This document shows, piece by piece, positions 8,303-16,441 of a stretch of DNA of 64,000 nt. Under the pieces are notes generated by a model, which was not told the DNA's origin, searched no databases, and saw only the letters and a program-made list of their open reading frames with translations. A program made the translations under genes and the position numbers. The stretch is taken from positions 8,804,001 through 8,868,000 of the forward strand of contig NZ_CP107917.1 of assembly GCF_036014175.1 (NCBI RefSeq). Direction: 5' to 3'. This DNA comes from Streptomyces sp. NBC_00443. GTDB lineage: Bacteria; Actinomycetota; Actinomycetes; Streptomycetales; Streptomycetaceae. Position 1 is the first letter of the stretch; each line of letters begins with the position of its first letter.

Positions 8303-9658
8303 ATGAAACGCACGACTCCCGCAGCCCTGCTCGCGGCAGCCCTCGTCAGCACGCTCGTCACGGGCTGCGGCGGCAATGCGGCGGCCGGCGACGACAAGCA
8401 CGTCACCGTCACCGTCGGCTACCAGTCCAAGACCATCAACACCGTCACCGCCGGCACCTTGCTGCGCTCCCTCGGCTACTTCGAACGCGAACTCGCCGCC
8501 CAGGGAAAACGGGACGGCGTCTCCTACAAGGTCCAGTGGCAGGACTACGCCACCGGCGCACCCATCACCGCGCAGATGACCGCGGGGAAGATCGACATCG
8601 GGTCCATGGGCGACTTCCCGCTGCTGATCAACGCCGCCCGCGGCAAACAGCTCAACCGCCCCACCCGGCTCGTCTCGGTCACCGGCTACAACCTGCGCGG
8701 CGCCCTCAACACCGTGGTCACGGCGCCCGACTCGAAGCTCGCCTCGCTCAAGGACCTGCGGGGCAAGAGCGTGTCCACCAGCATCGGTTCGGCGGCCGAC
8801 GGGACCCTCGTCCGAGCGCTGCAGCGCGCCGGGCTCGACCCGGAGAAGGACATCCGCAAGCTCAACCAGCAGCCGTCGGTGGGCGCTTCGGCACTGCAGG
8901 CGGGCAGCGCCGACGCCCTGTCGCAGTTCGTGGCGTGGCCAGGGCTGCTCGCCTTCCAGGGCAAGGCGAAGGCACTGTACGACGCTGCGGAACTCAATCT
9001 GCCGACCTTCCATGGAGTGACGGTCCGTGAGGACTTCGCCGAGCAGCGGCCGAAGGTGCTCGACGCCTTCCTCGCCGCGCAGATCGAGGCGACCCGCTAT
9101 CTGAACGAACACCCCGTCCAGGCCGCCGAGAAGGTCGCCGAGGCCACCGACCTGCCCCCCGAGGTCGTCTACCTCTACAACGGCAGCGGCGGCATCGCCG
9201 CCTTCGACCCGACCGTCAAGCAGCAGCTCGTCTCCGCGCTGAAGAAGGACGTGTCGGTGCTCCGCTCGGCGAAACTCGTGGGCGACGTGGACGTGGACGC
9301 CTTCGTCGACGACGGCCCGATCAAGCGCGTGTACGGCAAGGAGTACGCCCAGCGGCTCGCTGTCACCCCCGAGCCCTCCGGCAGCGAGGTGTGGCTCAAG
9401 GGCGAGGAGAGCACCCGCCCCTTCGACTCGCCCGCCGCACTGCTGAAGTTCGTCGCCGGGCACGAGGGCGATGTACGCGCCGCGTACGTACCGGACGCCG
9501 CCACCGGCACCCGCTGGTACGCCGACAAGGCGGTCTGGGTCCAGGACGGCAAGGAGCTGCGGCCGTTCGTCACCGCCCCCGCCGCCCGCGCGTACACCCA
9601 GGCCCACCCCGGCGCCCGTACCGTCTCCTACGCCACCGCACTGGAGCAGGCGTCATGA
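8303..9658 (+). CDS. ABC-importer substrate-binding lipoprotein (SsuA/TauA-like) with NosL-like C-terminal tail
   Basis: 451 residues from ATG 8303. A lipoprotein signal peptide ends in the lipobox LVTGC-GGN (Cys about residue 21). Residues 35-335 form an aliphatic-sulfonate/nitrate/taurine-type binding domain (VGYQSKTINTVTAG, then QMTAGKIDIGSMGDFPLL). The family is normally about 310-330 residues; here about 90 more follow, with AAYVPDAATGTRWYADKAVW and LRPFVTAPAARAYTQAHPG, which resembles the NosL fold. The protein sits on the outer membrane face and delivers ligand to the permease encoded next. The stop overlaps the permease start (ATGA). Confidence 0.88.
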   Translation: MKRTTPAALLAAALVSTLVTGCGGNAAAGDDKHVTVTVGYQSKTINTVTAGTLLRSLGYFERELAAQGKRDGVSYKVQWQDYATGAPITAQMTAGKIDIGSMGDFPLLINAARGKQLNRPTRLVSVTGYNLRGALNTVVTAPDSKLASLKDLRGKSVSTSIGSAADGTLVRALQRAGLDPEKDIRKLNQQPSVGASALQAGSADALSQFVAWPGLLAFQGKAKALYDAAELNLPTFHGVTVREDFAEQRPKVLDAFLAAQIEATRYLNEHPVQAAEKVAEATDLPPEVVYLYNGSGGIAAFDPTVKQQLVSALKKDVSVLRSAKLVGDVDVDAFVDDGPIKRVYGKEYAQRLAVTPEPSGSEVWLKGEESTRPFDSPAALLKFVAGHEGDVRAAYVPDAATGTRWYADKAVWVQDGKELRPFVTAPAARAYTQAHPGARTVSYATALEQAS

Positions 9659-10515
9659 CCGCGGTGACCGCCCCGCCGAGGAAGCCGAGGAAAGCGGGCA
9701 GGTCGTCCAGGCGGCCGGCCCCCGCACGGCGCACGGCCCGGCTCCGACCGGTCGTACGCGTGCTGTCACTGCTTGCGGCGCTCGCGGTGTGGCAGCTACT
9801 CACCACGCTGGACGTCCAACTGTGGCTGCGTTTCGACCAGTTCCCGTCGGTCACCGACGTGGCCCGGGAGTTCGGGCAGCGGCTCGCCGACGGCGCGTAC
9901 TGGCAGGACGTGAGCGACAGCCTGCGCAGGATCGTCACCGGGTTCCTGCTCGCGGCGGTGCTCGGCGTCGCCGCGGGCGTGGCGGTCGGCCGCTCCCGCT
10001 GGGCCGCGGACCTGATCGGACCGGTCCTGGAGGTGCTGCGGCCCGTCCCGGCGATCGCGCTGGTACCCGTGGCGATCCTGCTCTTTCCCAGCAACGAGCA
10101 GGGCATCGTCTTCATCACCTTCACCGCCGCCTTCTTCCCGGTCCTGGTCGCCACCCGGCACGCGGTGCGGGCACTGGCCCCGGTGTGGGAGGAAGCGGTG
10201 CTCACCATGGGCGGCGGACGGTGGCGGGTGCTCGCCTCCGTGGTGCTGCCCGGCGCGCTGCCGGGGATCTTCGGAGGGCTGTCGGTCGGGATCGGCGTCT
10301 CGTGGATCTGCGTGATCTCCGCGGAGATGATCTCCGGCGAGTACGGGATCGGCTACCACACCTGGCAGGACTACACCGTCCTTGACTACCCGGGCGTGTT
10401 CACGGGCATCGTCAGCATCGGCATGCTCGGCTGGCTGACCTCCACCGTGGTGGAGCTCCTGGGACGCCGCCTGACGCACTGGCTGCCGCGACGCGAAGGG
10501 AGTGCCACGTCATGA
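9655..10515 (+). CDS. ABC-importer permease (SsuC/TauC-like)
   Basis: 286 residues. After a basic cytosolic leader (about 30 residues rich in R, K and P) there are about six membrane segments. The BPD-transport EAA loop is visible as WEEAVLTMGGGRWRVLASVV (about residues 180-199) followed by LPGALPGIFGGL, the site that docks the ATPase. It forms the channel of an importer of the sulfonate/nitrate/taurine class. Start and stop overlap the neighbouring genes by 4 bp each (ATGA), so the three ABC genes are translated together. Confidence 0.9.
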   Translation: MTAVTAPPRKPRKAGRSSRRPAPARRTARLRPVVRVLSLLAALAVWQLLTTLDVQLWLRFDQFPSVTDVAREFGQRLADGAYWQDVSDSLRRIVTGFLLAAVLGVAAGVAVGRSRWAADLIGPVLEVLRPVPAIALVPVAILLFPSNEQGIVFITFTAAFFPVLVATRHAVRALAPVWEEAVLTMGGGRWRVLASVVLPGALPGIFGGLSVGIGVSWICVISAEMISGEYGIGYHTWQDYTVLDYPGVFTGIVSIGMLGWLTSTVVELLGRRLTHWLPRREGSATS

Positions 10516-11339
10516 GCACGCAATCGGACACCACCGCTACCAGCACCGCCTCCGCCATCCATACGTCCTCCACTGCCTCGGGGGCCGGACTTCCCGCCTC
10601 CGGGGCACGTCTCAGCCTCACCGGGGCGGACCTGGGACGACCCGGTGCGGTCGTCCTGCACGGGGTCGATCTCGAAGCCGCCCCCGGCGAGATCCTGACG
10701 GTGGTCGGCCCGTCCGGGTGCGGGAAGTCGACCCTGCTGCGGACGCTGGCCGGGCTGCTGCCCGCGCTCGCGGGACAGGTTGCCCAGGACGGGCGGGCCG
10801 TCACGGGCCCCGGCGCGGACCGGGCGCTCGTCTTCCAGGAGGACGCACTGCTGCCGTGGCGCACGGCCCGCGCCAACGTCGAACTGCCGCTGGCCATCAG
10901 AGGGCTGGGCCGCGTCGAGCGCGGGACCAGGGCGGAGGAGTGGCTGGACCGGGTCGGTCTGCCCGACCTGAAGCGGCAGTTGCCGCACCGGCTATCCGGA
11001 GGGCAGCGCCAGCGGGTGCAGCTCGCCCGCGCGCTGGCCGGGCAGCCGCGGGCCGTGCTCATGGACGAGCCCTTCGGTGCCCTGGACGCCCAGACCCGGG
11101 CGGGCATGCAGCAGTTGCTGGTGGAGGTGCTGCGGGGGACCGGAGCCACCGTCGTCTTCGTCACCCACGACGTGGACGAGGCACTGTTCCTCGGGGACCG
11201 TGTCGCCCTGCTCGGTGCGGGCGGCCTCTCCGGTTTGCGGAGGGTGCCGCGGCCCCGCGACCGCGGCGCCCGCGACGACCCCACGACGGTGGCACTGCGC
11301 CACGACATCCTCGAGTCCCTCGGCCCGCGCTCGTCCTGA
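10512..11339 (+). CDS. ABC-importer ATP-binding protein (SsuB/TauB-like)
   Basis: 275 residues. All nucleotide-binding motifs are present: Walker A VGPSGCGKSTLLRTLAG (about residues 65-81), Q-loop VFQEDALLPW, signature LSGGQRQRVQLARAL, Walker B VLMDEPFGALDA and H-loop VTHDVDEAL. The LLPWRTARANVELPL segment is typical of the nitrate/sulfonate/taurine subfamily. The first 35 residues are a Ser/Thr/Ala-rich extension that is probably disordered. It powers the importer formed with the two preceding genes. A 334-bp C-rich gap separates it from the flavoprotein gene. Confidence 0.92.
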   Translation: MSTQSDTTATSTASAIHTSSTASGAGLPASGARLSLTGADLGRPGAVVLHGVDLEAAPGEILTVVGPSGCGKSTLLRTLAGLLPALAGQVAQDGRAVTGPGADRALVFQEDALLPWRTARANVELPLAIRGLGRVERGTRAEEWLDRVGLPDLKRQLPHRLSGGQRQRVQLARALAGQPRAVLMDEPFGALDAQTRAGMQQLLVEVLRGTGATVVFVTHDVDEALFLGDRVALLGAGGLSGLRRVPRPRDRGARDDPTTVALRHDILESLGPRSS

Positions 11340-11673
11340 GCCACATTCCGAGCTTCCTCGGCTCCCGCAGGTCCCGAGCCTTTCGGCTCCGCCGTGTTCC
11401 CAACACCCCTCGGCCCCCGCACCGCCCGAGCGAACCTCGGGCCCCGCACCCGCCTGACGACCCGCGGCCCCGAACCTGCTGGGCAGGCCTCGCCCCCACG
11501 CGTCCCGAGCGACCCACACCCTCGCACCTCCCGAGCGACCATCGACCCCGGCACGTCCGAAACGACCTCGCCCCCCCCGCGTTCGAGCAGACAAGCCCCC
11601 CGTCCCGAGCACCCGTCCCGCCCTCCGCGCGACCCTCGGCTGCCCCCCGTACGTCCTGAAAGGCACCCCTGCC
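11340..11673. repeat. C-rich degenerate ~27-bp repeat tract
   Basis: No convincing gene lies here. The tract consists of imperfect head-to-tail units resembling CCGAGCGACC-TCG-CCCCGCACGTC. The clearest stretch is about 11507-11640, where consecutive units begin CCGAGCGACC, CCGAGCGACC, CGAAACGACC and CCGAGCACCC. The + strand is strongly C-rich and G-poor. It ends at the CTGAAAGGC region before the flavoprotein gene. This looks like an expanded and decayed minisatellite. Confidence 0.55.
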
Positions 11674-14445
11674 ATGACCCCCGCGACCGCGACCTTGACG
11701 GAGATCCCCGCCCTCGACTCTGCCGAGGAGCTGACCTGCGACGTCCTGGTGATCGGCGGCGGCACCGCCGGCACCATGGCCGCGCTCACCGCCGCCGGGC
11801 GCGGTGCGTCCGTGCTGCTGCTGGAGAAGGCCCATGTCCGGCATTCCGGAGCGCTGGCCATGGGCATGGACGGCGTCAACAACGCCGTCATCCCCGGCCG
11901 TGCCGAACCGGACGACTACGTCGCCGAGATCACCCGCGCCAACGACGGCATCGTCGACCAGTCGACGGTCCGTCAGACAGCCGCCCGGGGCTTCGAGATG
12001 GTGCAGCGTCTGGAGTCGTACGGGGTGAAGTTCGAGAAGGACGAGCACGGCGAGTACGCGGTCCGCCAGGTGCACCGCTCGGGCTCGTACGTGCTGCCCA
12101 TGCCCGAGGGCAAGGACGTCAAGAAGGTGCTGTACCGGCAGCTGCGCAGGCGTGAGGTGCGCGAGAAGGTCCGGATCGAGAACCGGCTGATGCCGGTGCG
12201 GGTCCTGACCGCAGACGGCAGGGCGGTCGGCGCCGCCGCCTTCAACACCCGCACCGGGGCCTTCGTGGTCGTGCGGGCGGGTGCCGTGATCCTCGCGACC
12301 GGGGCCTGCGGGCGCCTGGGGCTGCCCGCGAGCGGCTATCTGTACGGCACGTACGAGAACCCCACGAACGCGGGGGACGGCTACGCGATGGCGTACCACG
12401 CGGGCGCGGAGCTCACGGGTATCGAGTGCTTCCAGATCAACCCGCTCATCAAGGACTACAACGGCCCGGCGTGCGCCTACGTCGCCAACCCGTTCGGCGG
12501 CTACCAGGTCAACCGGCACGGGCAGCGGTTCGTCGACTCCGACTACTGGTCCGGGCAGATGATGGCCGAGTTCGCCGCCGAGGTCGCCTCCGACCGCGGA
12601 CCGGTCTACCTGAAGCTCAGCCATCTGCCCGAGGAGTCGATCACGGCCCTGGAGTCCATCCTGCACTCCACCGAGCGTCCCACCCGCGGCACCTTCCACT
12701 CGGGGCGCGGCCACGACTACCGTACCCACGACGTGGAGATGCACATCTCCGAGATCGGCCTGTGCGGCGGACACTCCGCCTCGGGCGTACGGGTGGACGA
12801 CCATGCCCGTACCACCGTCCCCGGTCTGTATGCGGCGGGCGACCTGGCCTGCGTCCCCCACAACTACATGATCGGGGCGTTCGTCTTCGGCGACCTCGCG
12901 GGCGAGGACGCGGCCCGGTACAAGGCGTACCAGGGCGAGCTGCCGCGGGAACAGCTCGCCGAGGCCCACGAGTTGATCTACCGTCCGCTGCGCAACCCCG
13001 ACGGCCCGGCCCAGCCCCAGGTCGAGTACAAGCTGCGTCGCTTCGTCAACGACTACGTGGCTCCGCCCAAGAGCGGTGCCCGGCTCTCCCTGGCGCTGGA
13101 GCACTTCGAGCGGATGCGGGACGAGATCGCAGGGATGGGGGCCCGGACCCCGCACGAGCTGATGCGCTGCGCGGAGGTCTCGTTCATCCGCGACTGCGCG
13201 GAGATGGCGGCCCGGTCGTCCCTCGCCCGCACGGAGTCCCGCTGGGGCCTCTACCACGAGCGCCTCGACCACCCTCGGCGGGACGACACGCAGTGGCTGC
13301 ACCATCTCGACCTGCGCAAGGGTCCTTCGGGAGCCATGGAGTTCACGGCGCGTCCCGTCGCCCCCTACCTAGTGCCCGTCGACGAGTTCACCCCCACCGG
13401 CGGCCCTTCCCGCCACCTGGGCGAGGTGGACGCGCTCCCGACGGCCACGGCGGGACGCCGGGAGGTACCGCCGGCAGTGGGCACTGCGGAAGCTGGCGGT
13501 GTCGCACCGTCCGAGTCCGAGGGCGAGACGCACGGAGCCTCGGAGTCCCACCGGGAACGGATCCTCGAACTGGTCGCGCTCTCGGAGGAGGAACCTGATC
13601 TCCCGGCGCTGGAGCCCTACCTGAAGGACCCGGACGCCGCCGTACGCCTCGCGGCCGTGAAGGCGCTGACCGAGACGGCCCCACCCGGAACGGGCCCCGC
13701 GCTGGGATCGGCCCTGACCGACAGCGACGGACAGGTGCGCGCCGAGGCCGCGTCGTCGCTGCGCGAGCTGGCCGAAGTCCTCACGGCCGAGCCGGAGTTG
13801 CGGGCCCCGTTGGTCTCCGCGCTGACGTCAGCCGATCCGACGGCCCGCGCCGCCGCCCTGGACGTGCTGCGCGCCCTGCGGCTCGGCGACGCGGCCCTGT
13901 TCGCCGTGCACCTGGCCGATCCGGACACCGAGGTACGCCTGGCCGCCGTACGCGCCCTGGTCTCGGTGGACGCGGTCGATGCCCTCTCGGAGGCAGCGGG
14001 CGACGCCGCGCGTGAGGTACGGGTCGCCGTGGCGCGCGGGTTCGCCGCCCTGGCCACGCACCTCGCGCGGACGCAGGAGAATACGCCGTCCGCCCTGCCC
14101 GCCCTGATCCGCGACCCCGACGTCCTGGTCCGTGCCGCGGCCCTGGAAGCGCTGGGCGTCCTCGGCGTCTCGGAGGGACTCCTCGCCCCCGTGACGGCGG
14201 CGCTCACCGACCCGGCGTGGCAGGTCCGCGCGGGCGCGGCGAAAGCCCTCGGCGGGACGGCACCGCAGGACGGTGTGCCCGCCCTCGCCGAACTGCTGCG
14301 TGACACCGACGCCGACGTACGCAAGGCCGCGGTCCTCAGCCTGCTGCGGCATGCCGCACACGACGACGCCCGTACGGCGCTGGCCACCGCGGTGAACGAC
14401 CCCGACGCCGACGTCCGTGCGTACGCGGGCCGAGCGGTGCGGTGA
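11674..14445 (+). CDS. AprA/fumarate-reductase-like flavoprotein fused to HEAT repeats
   Basis: 923 residues. The N-terminal FAD site is VIGGGTAGTMAALTAAGRGA (residues 25-44), with HSGALAMGMDGVNNA typical of adenylylsulfate reductase alpha subunits and relatives. The C-terminal FAD segment is TTVPGLYAAGDLACVPHNYM (about 381-400). After about residue 620 there are roughly nine PBS-lyase-type HEAT repeats (for example DPDAAVRLAAVKAL, DSDGQVRAEAASSL, DTDADVRKAAVLSL). With the 75-residue ferredoxin it could form an AprBA-like complex, the HEAT part serving as a docking scaffold. The substrate is unknown; the sulfonate-type importer suggests an organosulfur compound. The start is ATG 11674. Confidence 0.88.
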   Translation: MTPATATLTEIPALDSAEELTCDVLVIGGGTAGTMAALTAAGRGASVLLLEKAHVRHSGALAMGMDGVNNAVIPGRAEPDDYVAEITRANDGIVDQSTVRQTAARGFEMVQRLESYGVKFEKDEHGEYAVRQVHRSGSYVLPMPEGKDVKKVLYRQLRRREVREKVRIENRLMPVRVLTADGRAVGAAAFNTRTGAFVVVRAGAVILATGACGRLGLPASGYLYGTYENPTNAGDGYAMAYHAGAELTGIECFQINPLIKDYNGPACAYVANPFGGYQVNRHGQRFVDSDYWSGQMMAEFAAEVASDRGPVYLKLSHLPEESITALESILHSTERPTRGTFHSGRGHDYRTHDVEMHISEIGLCGGHSASGVRVDDHARTTVPGLYAAGDLACVPHNYMIGAFVFGDLAGEDAARYKAYQGELPREQLAEAHELIYRPLRNPDGPAQPQVEYKLRRFVNDYVAPPKSGARLSLALEHFERMRDEIAGMGARTPHELMRCAEVSFIRDCAEMAARSSLARTESRWGLYHERLDHPRRDDTQWLHHLDLRKGPSGAMEFTARPVAPYLVPVDEFTPTGGPSRHLGEVDALPTATAGRREVPPAVGTAEAGGVAPSESEGETHGASESHRERILELVALSEEEPDLPALEPYLKDPDAAVRLAAVKALTETAPPGTGPALGSALTDSDGQVRAEAASSLRELAEVLTAEPELRAPLVSALTSADPTARAAALDVLRALRLGDAALFAVHLADPDTEVRLAAVRALVSVDAVDALSEAAGDAAREVRVAVARGFAALATHLARTQENTPSALPALIRDPDVLVRAAALEALGVLGVSEGLLAPVTAALTDPAWQVRAGAAKALGGTAPQDGVPALAELLRDTDADVRKAAVLSLLRHAAHDDARTALATAVNDPDADVRAYAGRAVR

Positions 14446-14583
14446 CCCGGCGCCGCTGCTACTGCGCCGAGCCGACCTGCGTCACACGGCCGGGCGTTCC
14501 CTCCGGCAATCACCCGGACCGCGTGTCCTGCACCACGCGGAGCTCTCGGCCGTCTCGACTCCCATGGTCCCCGGGCCGGTTGA

Positions 14584-14631
14584 TTGGTCTACACCTTATT
14601 TGGTCTACACCCTTGACTGGTACATACCAAC
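14584..14631 (+). promoter_or_regulatory. Chitinase promoter: twin direct repeats and DasR-like site
   Basis: Two perfect 12-bp copies of TTGGTCTACACC (14584-14595 and 14600-14611, 16 bp apart) are followed by TTGACT (14613-14618, possible -35) and ACTGGTACATACCAAC (14616-14631). The last matches the DasR-box pattern ACTGGTCTAGACCACT in the outer half-sites. TGGTCTACACC differs from the DasR core TGGTCTAGACC at one base. Direct repeats of this kind are known upstream of Streptomyces chitinase genes and mediate chitin induction and glucose repression. The rest of the 14446-14768 gap shows nothing else. Confidence 0.65.
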
Positions 14632-14768
14632 GCGGTTGAGTGTGTCTCCACACCCCCCACCACGGCCGCCCCCACGCCGTGGCCGACCCCGTCGGCGCGT
14701 GCGCTCAAGGCTCTGCTTCGCCCTGCCCTTGTCCGGGTGCGGCCGTGCTCCGCAAAGGAGTTGATCCT

Positions 14769-15478
14769 GTGTCGAGGCGCCGCATAGCCGCACTGCTGTC
14801 CTCCCTCGCCCTGGGCAGCGCCGCTCTGCTGCTTCAGCCGGCCCCGAGCGCGTCCGCCGCCGGGTTCGTCGTGAGCGAGTCGCAGTTCAACCAGATGTTC
14901 CCGAACCGGAATTCGTTCTACACGTACAGCGGTCTGACCGCCGCCCTCAGTGCCTACCCCGGCTTCGCCAACACCGGCAGCGACACGGTGAAGAAGCAGG
15001 AGGCGGCGGCCTTCCTCGCCAACGCCAACCACGAGACCGGCGGGCTGGTCCACATAGTCGAGCAGAACACCGCCAACTACCCCCACTACTGCGACCGGAG
15101 CCAGCCGTACGGCTGTCCCGCGGGCCAGGATGCCTACTACGGGCGCGGTCCCATCCAGCTCAGCTGGAACTTCAACTACAAGGCCGCGGGCGACGCGCTC
15201 GGCATCGACCTGCTCAACAATCCCTGGCGGGTGCAGAACGAGTCGGCCGTCGCCTGGAAGACCGGTCTGTGGTACTGGAACACCCAGTCCGGCCCCGGCA
15301 CCATGACCCCCACAACGCCATGGTGAACCAGGCCGGCTTCGGCCAGACCATCCGCAGCATCAACGGCTCCCTGGAGTGCGACGGCAAGAACCCGGCGCAG
15401 GTCCAGAGCCGCGTCGACGCCTACCAGCGCTTCACGCAGATCCTCGGCGTCACCCCGGGCGGCAACCTCTACTGCTGA
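14769..15478 (+). pseudogene. Secreted GH19 chitinase, frameshifted as given
   Basis: It starts at GTG 14769 after AAGGAG. The signal peptide (RRRIAALLSSLALGSAALL, cleavage near SASAA) is followed by a GH19 catalytic domain without a chitin-binding module. The catalytic acid lies in LANANHETGG; GRGPIQLSWNFNY is a GH19 signature. The frame breaks after LWYWNTQSGPGTMTP. Adding one C to the run at 15307-15311 restores HNAMVNQAGFGQTIRSING and the normal end NLYC, about 236 residues. The enzyme cleaves chitin outside the cell. The break is probably a homopolymer error. Confidence 0.85.
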
Positions 15479-15513
15479 CGCCGCCGGTGCCCGAGGCGTG
15501 CGAGACTCCGCCG

Positions 15514-16419
15514 ATGACCTCGGAGAAGATCACCGCGCACGCCGCGGGCACCTGGAAACTCGGCGACCTGTCCGTGAGCCGCGTCGGCTTCGGCGCGATG
15601 CGACTGACGGGCAGCGCCGCCTTCCACCATGGGACGCCCAGCGACCGGGGGCGCTCGATCGCCGTCCTGCGCAAGGCGGTCGACCTGGGCGTCGACCACA
15701 TCGACACGGCCGCCTTCTACTTCTCCGCCCTGCGCGCGGCGAACGAACTCATCAACAGCGCACTGGCGCCGTACGCCGACGACCTGGTCATCGCGACGAA
15801 GGTCGGCCCGTTCCGCGACTGCACCGGGGAATGGGGCACCTCGGCCCGCCCGGACCAGCTGCGCGGCCACGTCGAGGAGAACCTGCGCCAGCTCGGCCGC
15901 GACCACCTGGACGTCGTGTACCTGCGCCGCATGCGGCAGGACTCCGTCGCCGAGCACTTCGGCGCCCTGGCCGAACTGCGCGAGGCGGGCCTGATCAGGC
16001 ACCTCGGCATCTCCGCCGTCGAGCCACGGCACCTCGCCGAGGCGCAGGCCATCGCGCCCGTGGTGAGCGTGCAGAACCGGTACGCGCTCGACCGGCCCGA
16101 CCCCGAGGCCGACGAACTCCTGCGCCTGTGCGGCGAGCAGGGCATCGCCTTCGTGCCGTTCTACGCCGTCGCGGGCGACACCGGGGAGCGGGGCGCGACC
16201 GGTGCCCACGACGACGAGGTGCTCGCCGTGGCCCAGGCGCACGGCGTGAGCCCCGCCCAGGTGCGCATCGCCTGGACCCTGCACCAGGGCCCGCACGTCC
16301 TCGCCATCCCCGGCACCGGCAACCCCGACCACCTCTGCGAGAACGTGGCCGCGGGAGCTCTCCGCCTCACCGGCGACGAACTGGCCCGGCTCAACACGGC
16401 GCGACAGCAGACCGGTTGA
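15514..16419 (+). CDS. Aldo/keto reductase, PdxI (YdbC)-like
   Basis: 301 residues from ATG 15514. The TIM-barrel AKR is recognisable by VGFGAMRLTG, DHIDTAAFY (catalytic Asp and Tyr), VIATKVGP (catalytic Lys) and LDVVYLRRM. The last replaces the usual catalytic His with Arg, as in the YdbC/PdxI pyridoxal reductase branch (LDVVNLR), so a NADPH-dependent pyridoxal reductase role is plausible. The C-terminus (VLAIPGTGNPDHLCENVAA) carries the NADPH-binding elements. It lies 35 bp after the chitinase but is functionally unrelated to it. Confidence 0.85.
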   Translation: MTSEKITAHAAGTWKLGDLSVSRVGFGAMRLTGSAAFHHGTPSDRGRSIAVLRKAVDLGVDHIDTAAFYFSALRAANELINSALAPYADDLVIATKVGPFRDCTGEWGTSARPDQLRGHVEENLRQLGRDHLDVVYLRRMRQDSVAEHFGALAELREAGLIRHLGISAVEPRHLAEAQAIAPVVSVQNRYALDRPDPEADELLRLCGEQGIAFVPFYAVAGDTGERGATGAHDDEVLAVAQAHGVSPAQVRIAWTLHQGPHVLAIPGTGNPDHLCENVAAGALRLTGDELARLNTARQQTG

Positions 16420-16441
16420 GCCGGAGCCGGCACGGCATTGC

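Noticed and set aside
11161..13305. Long minus-strand open frame (714 codons) opposite the flavoprotein gene
   Set aside because: It has no family resemblance and mirrors the codon bias of the plus-strand gene; typical antisense frame in 70% GC DNA.
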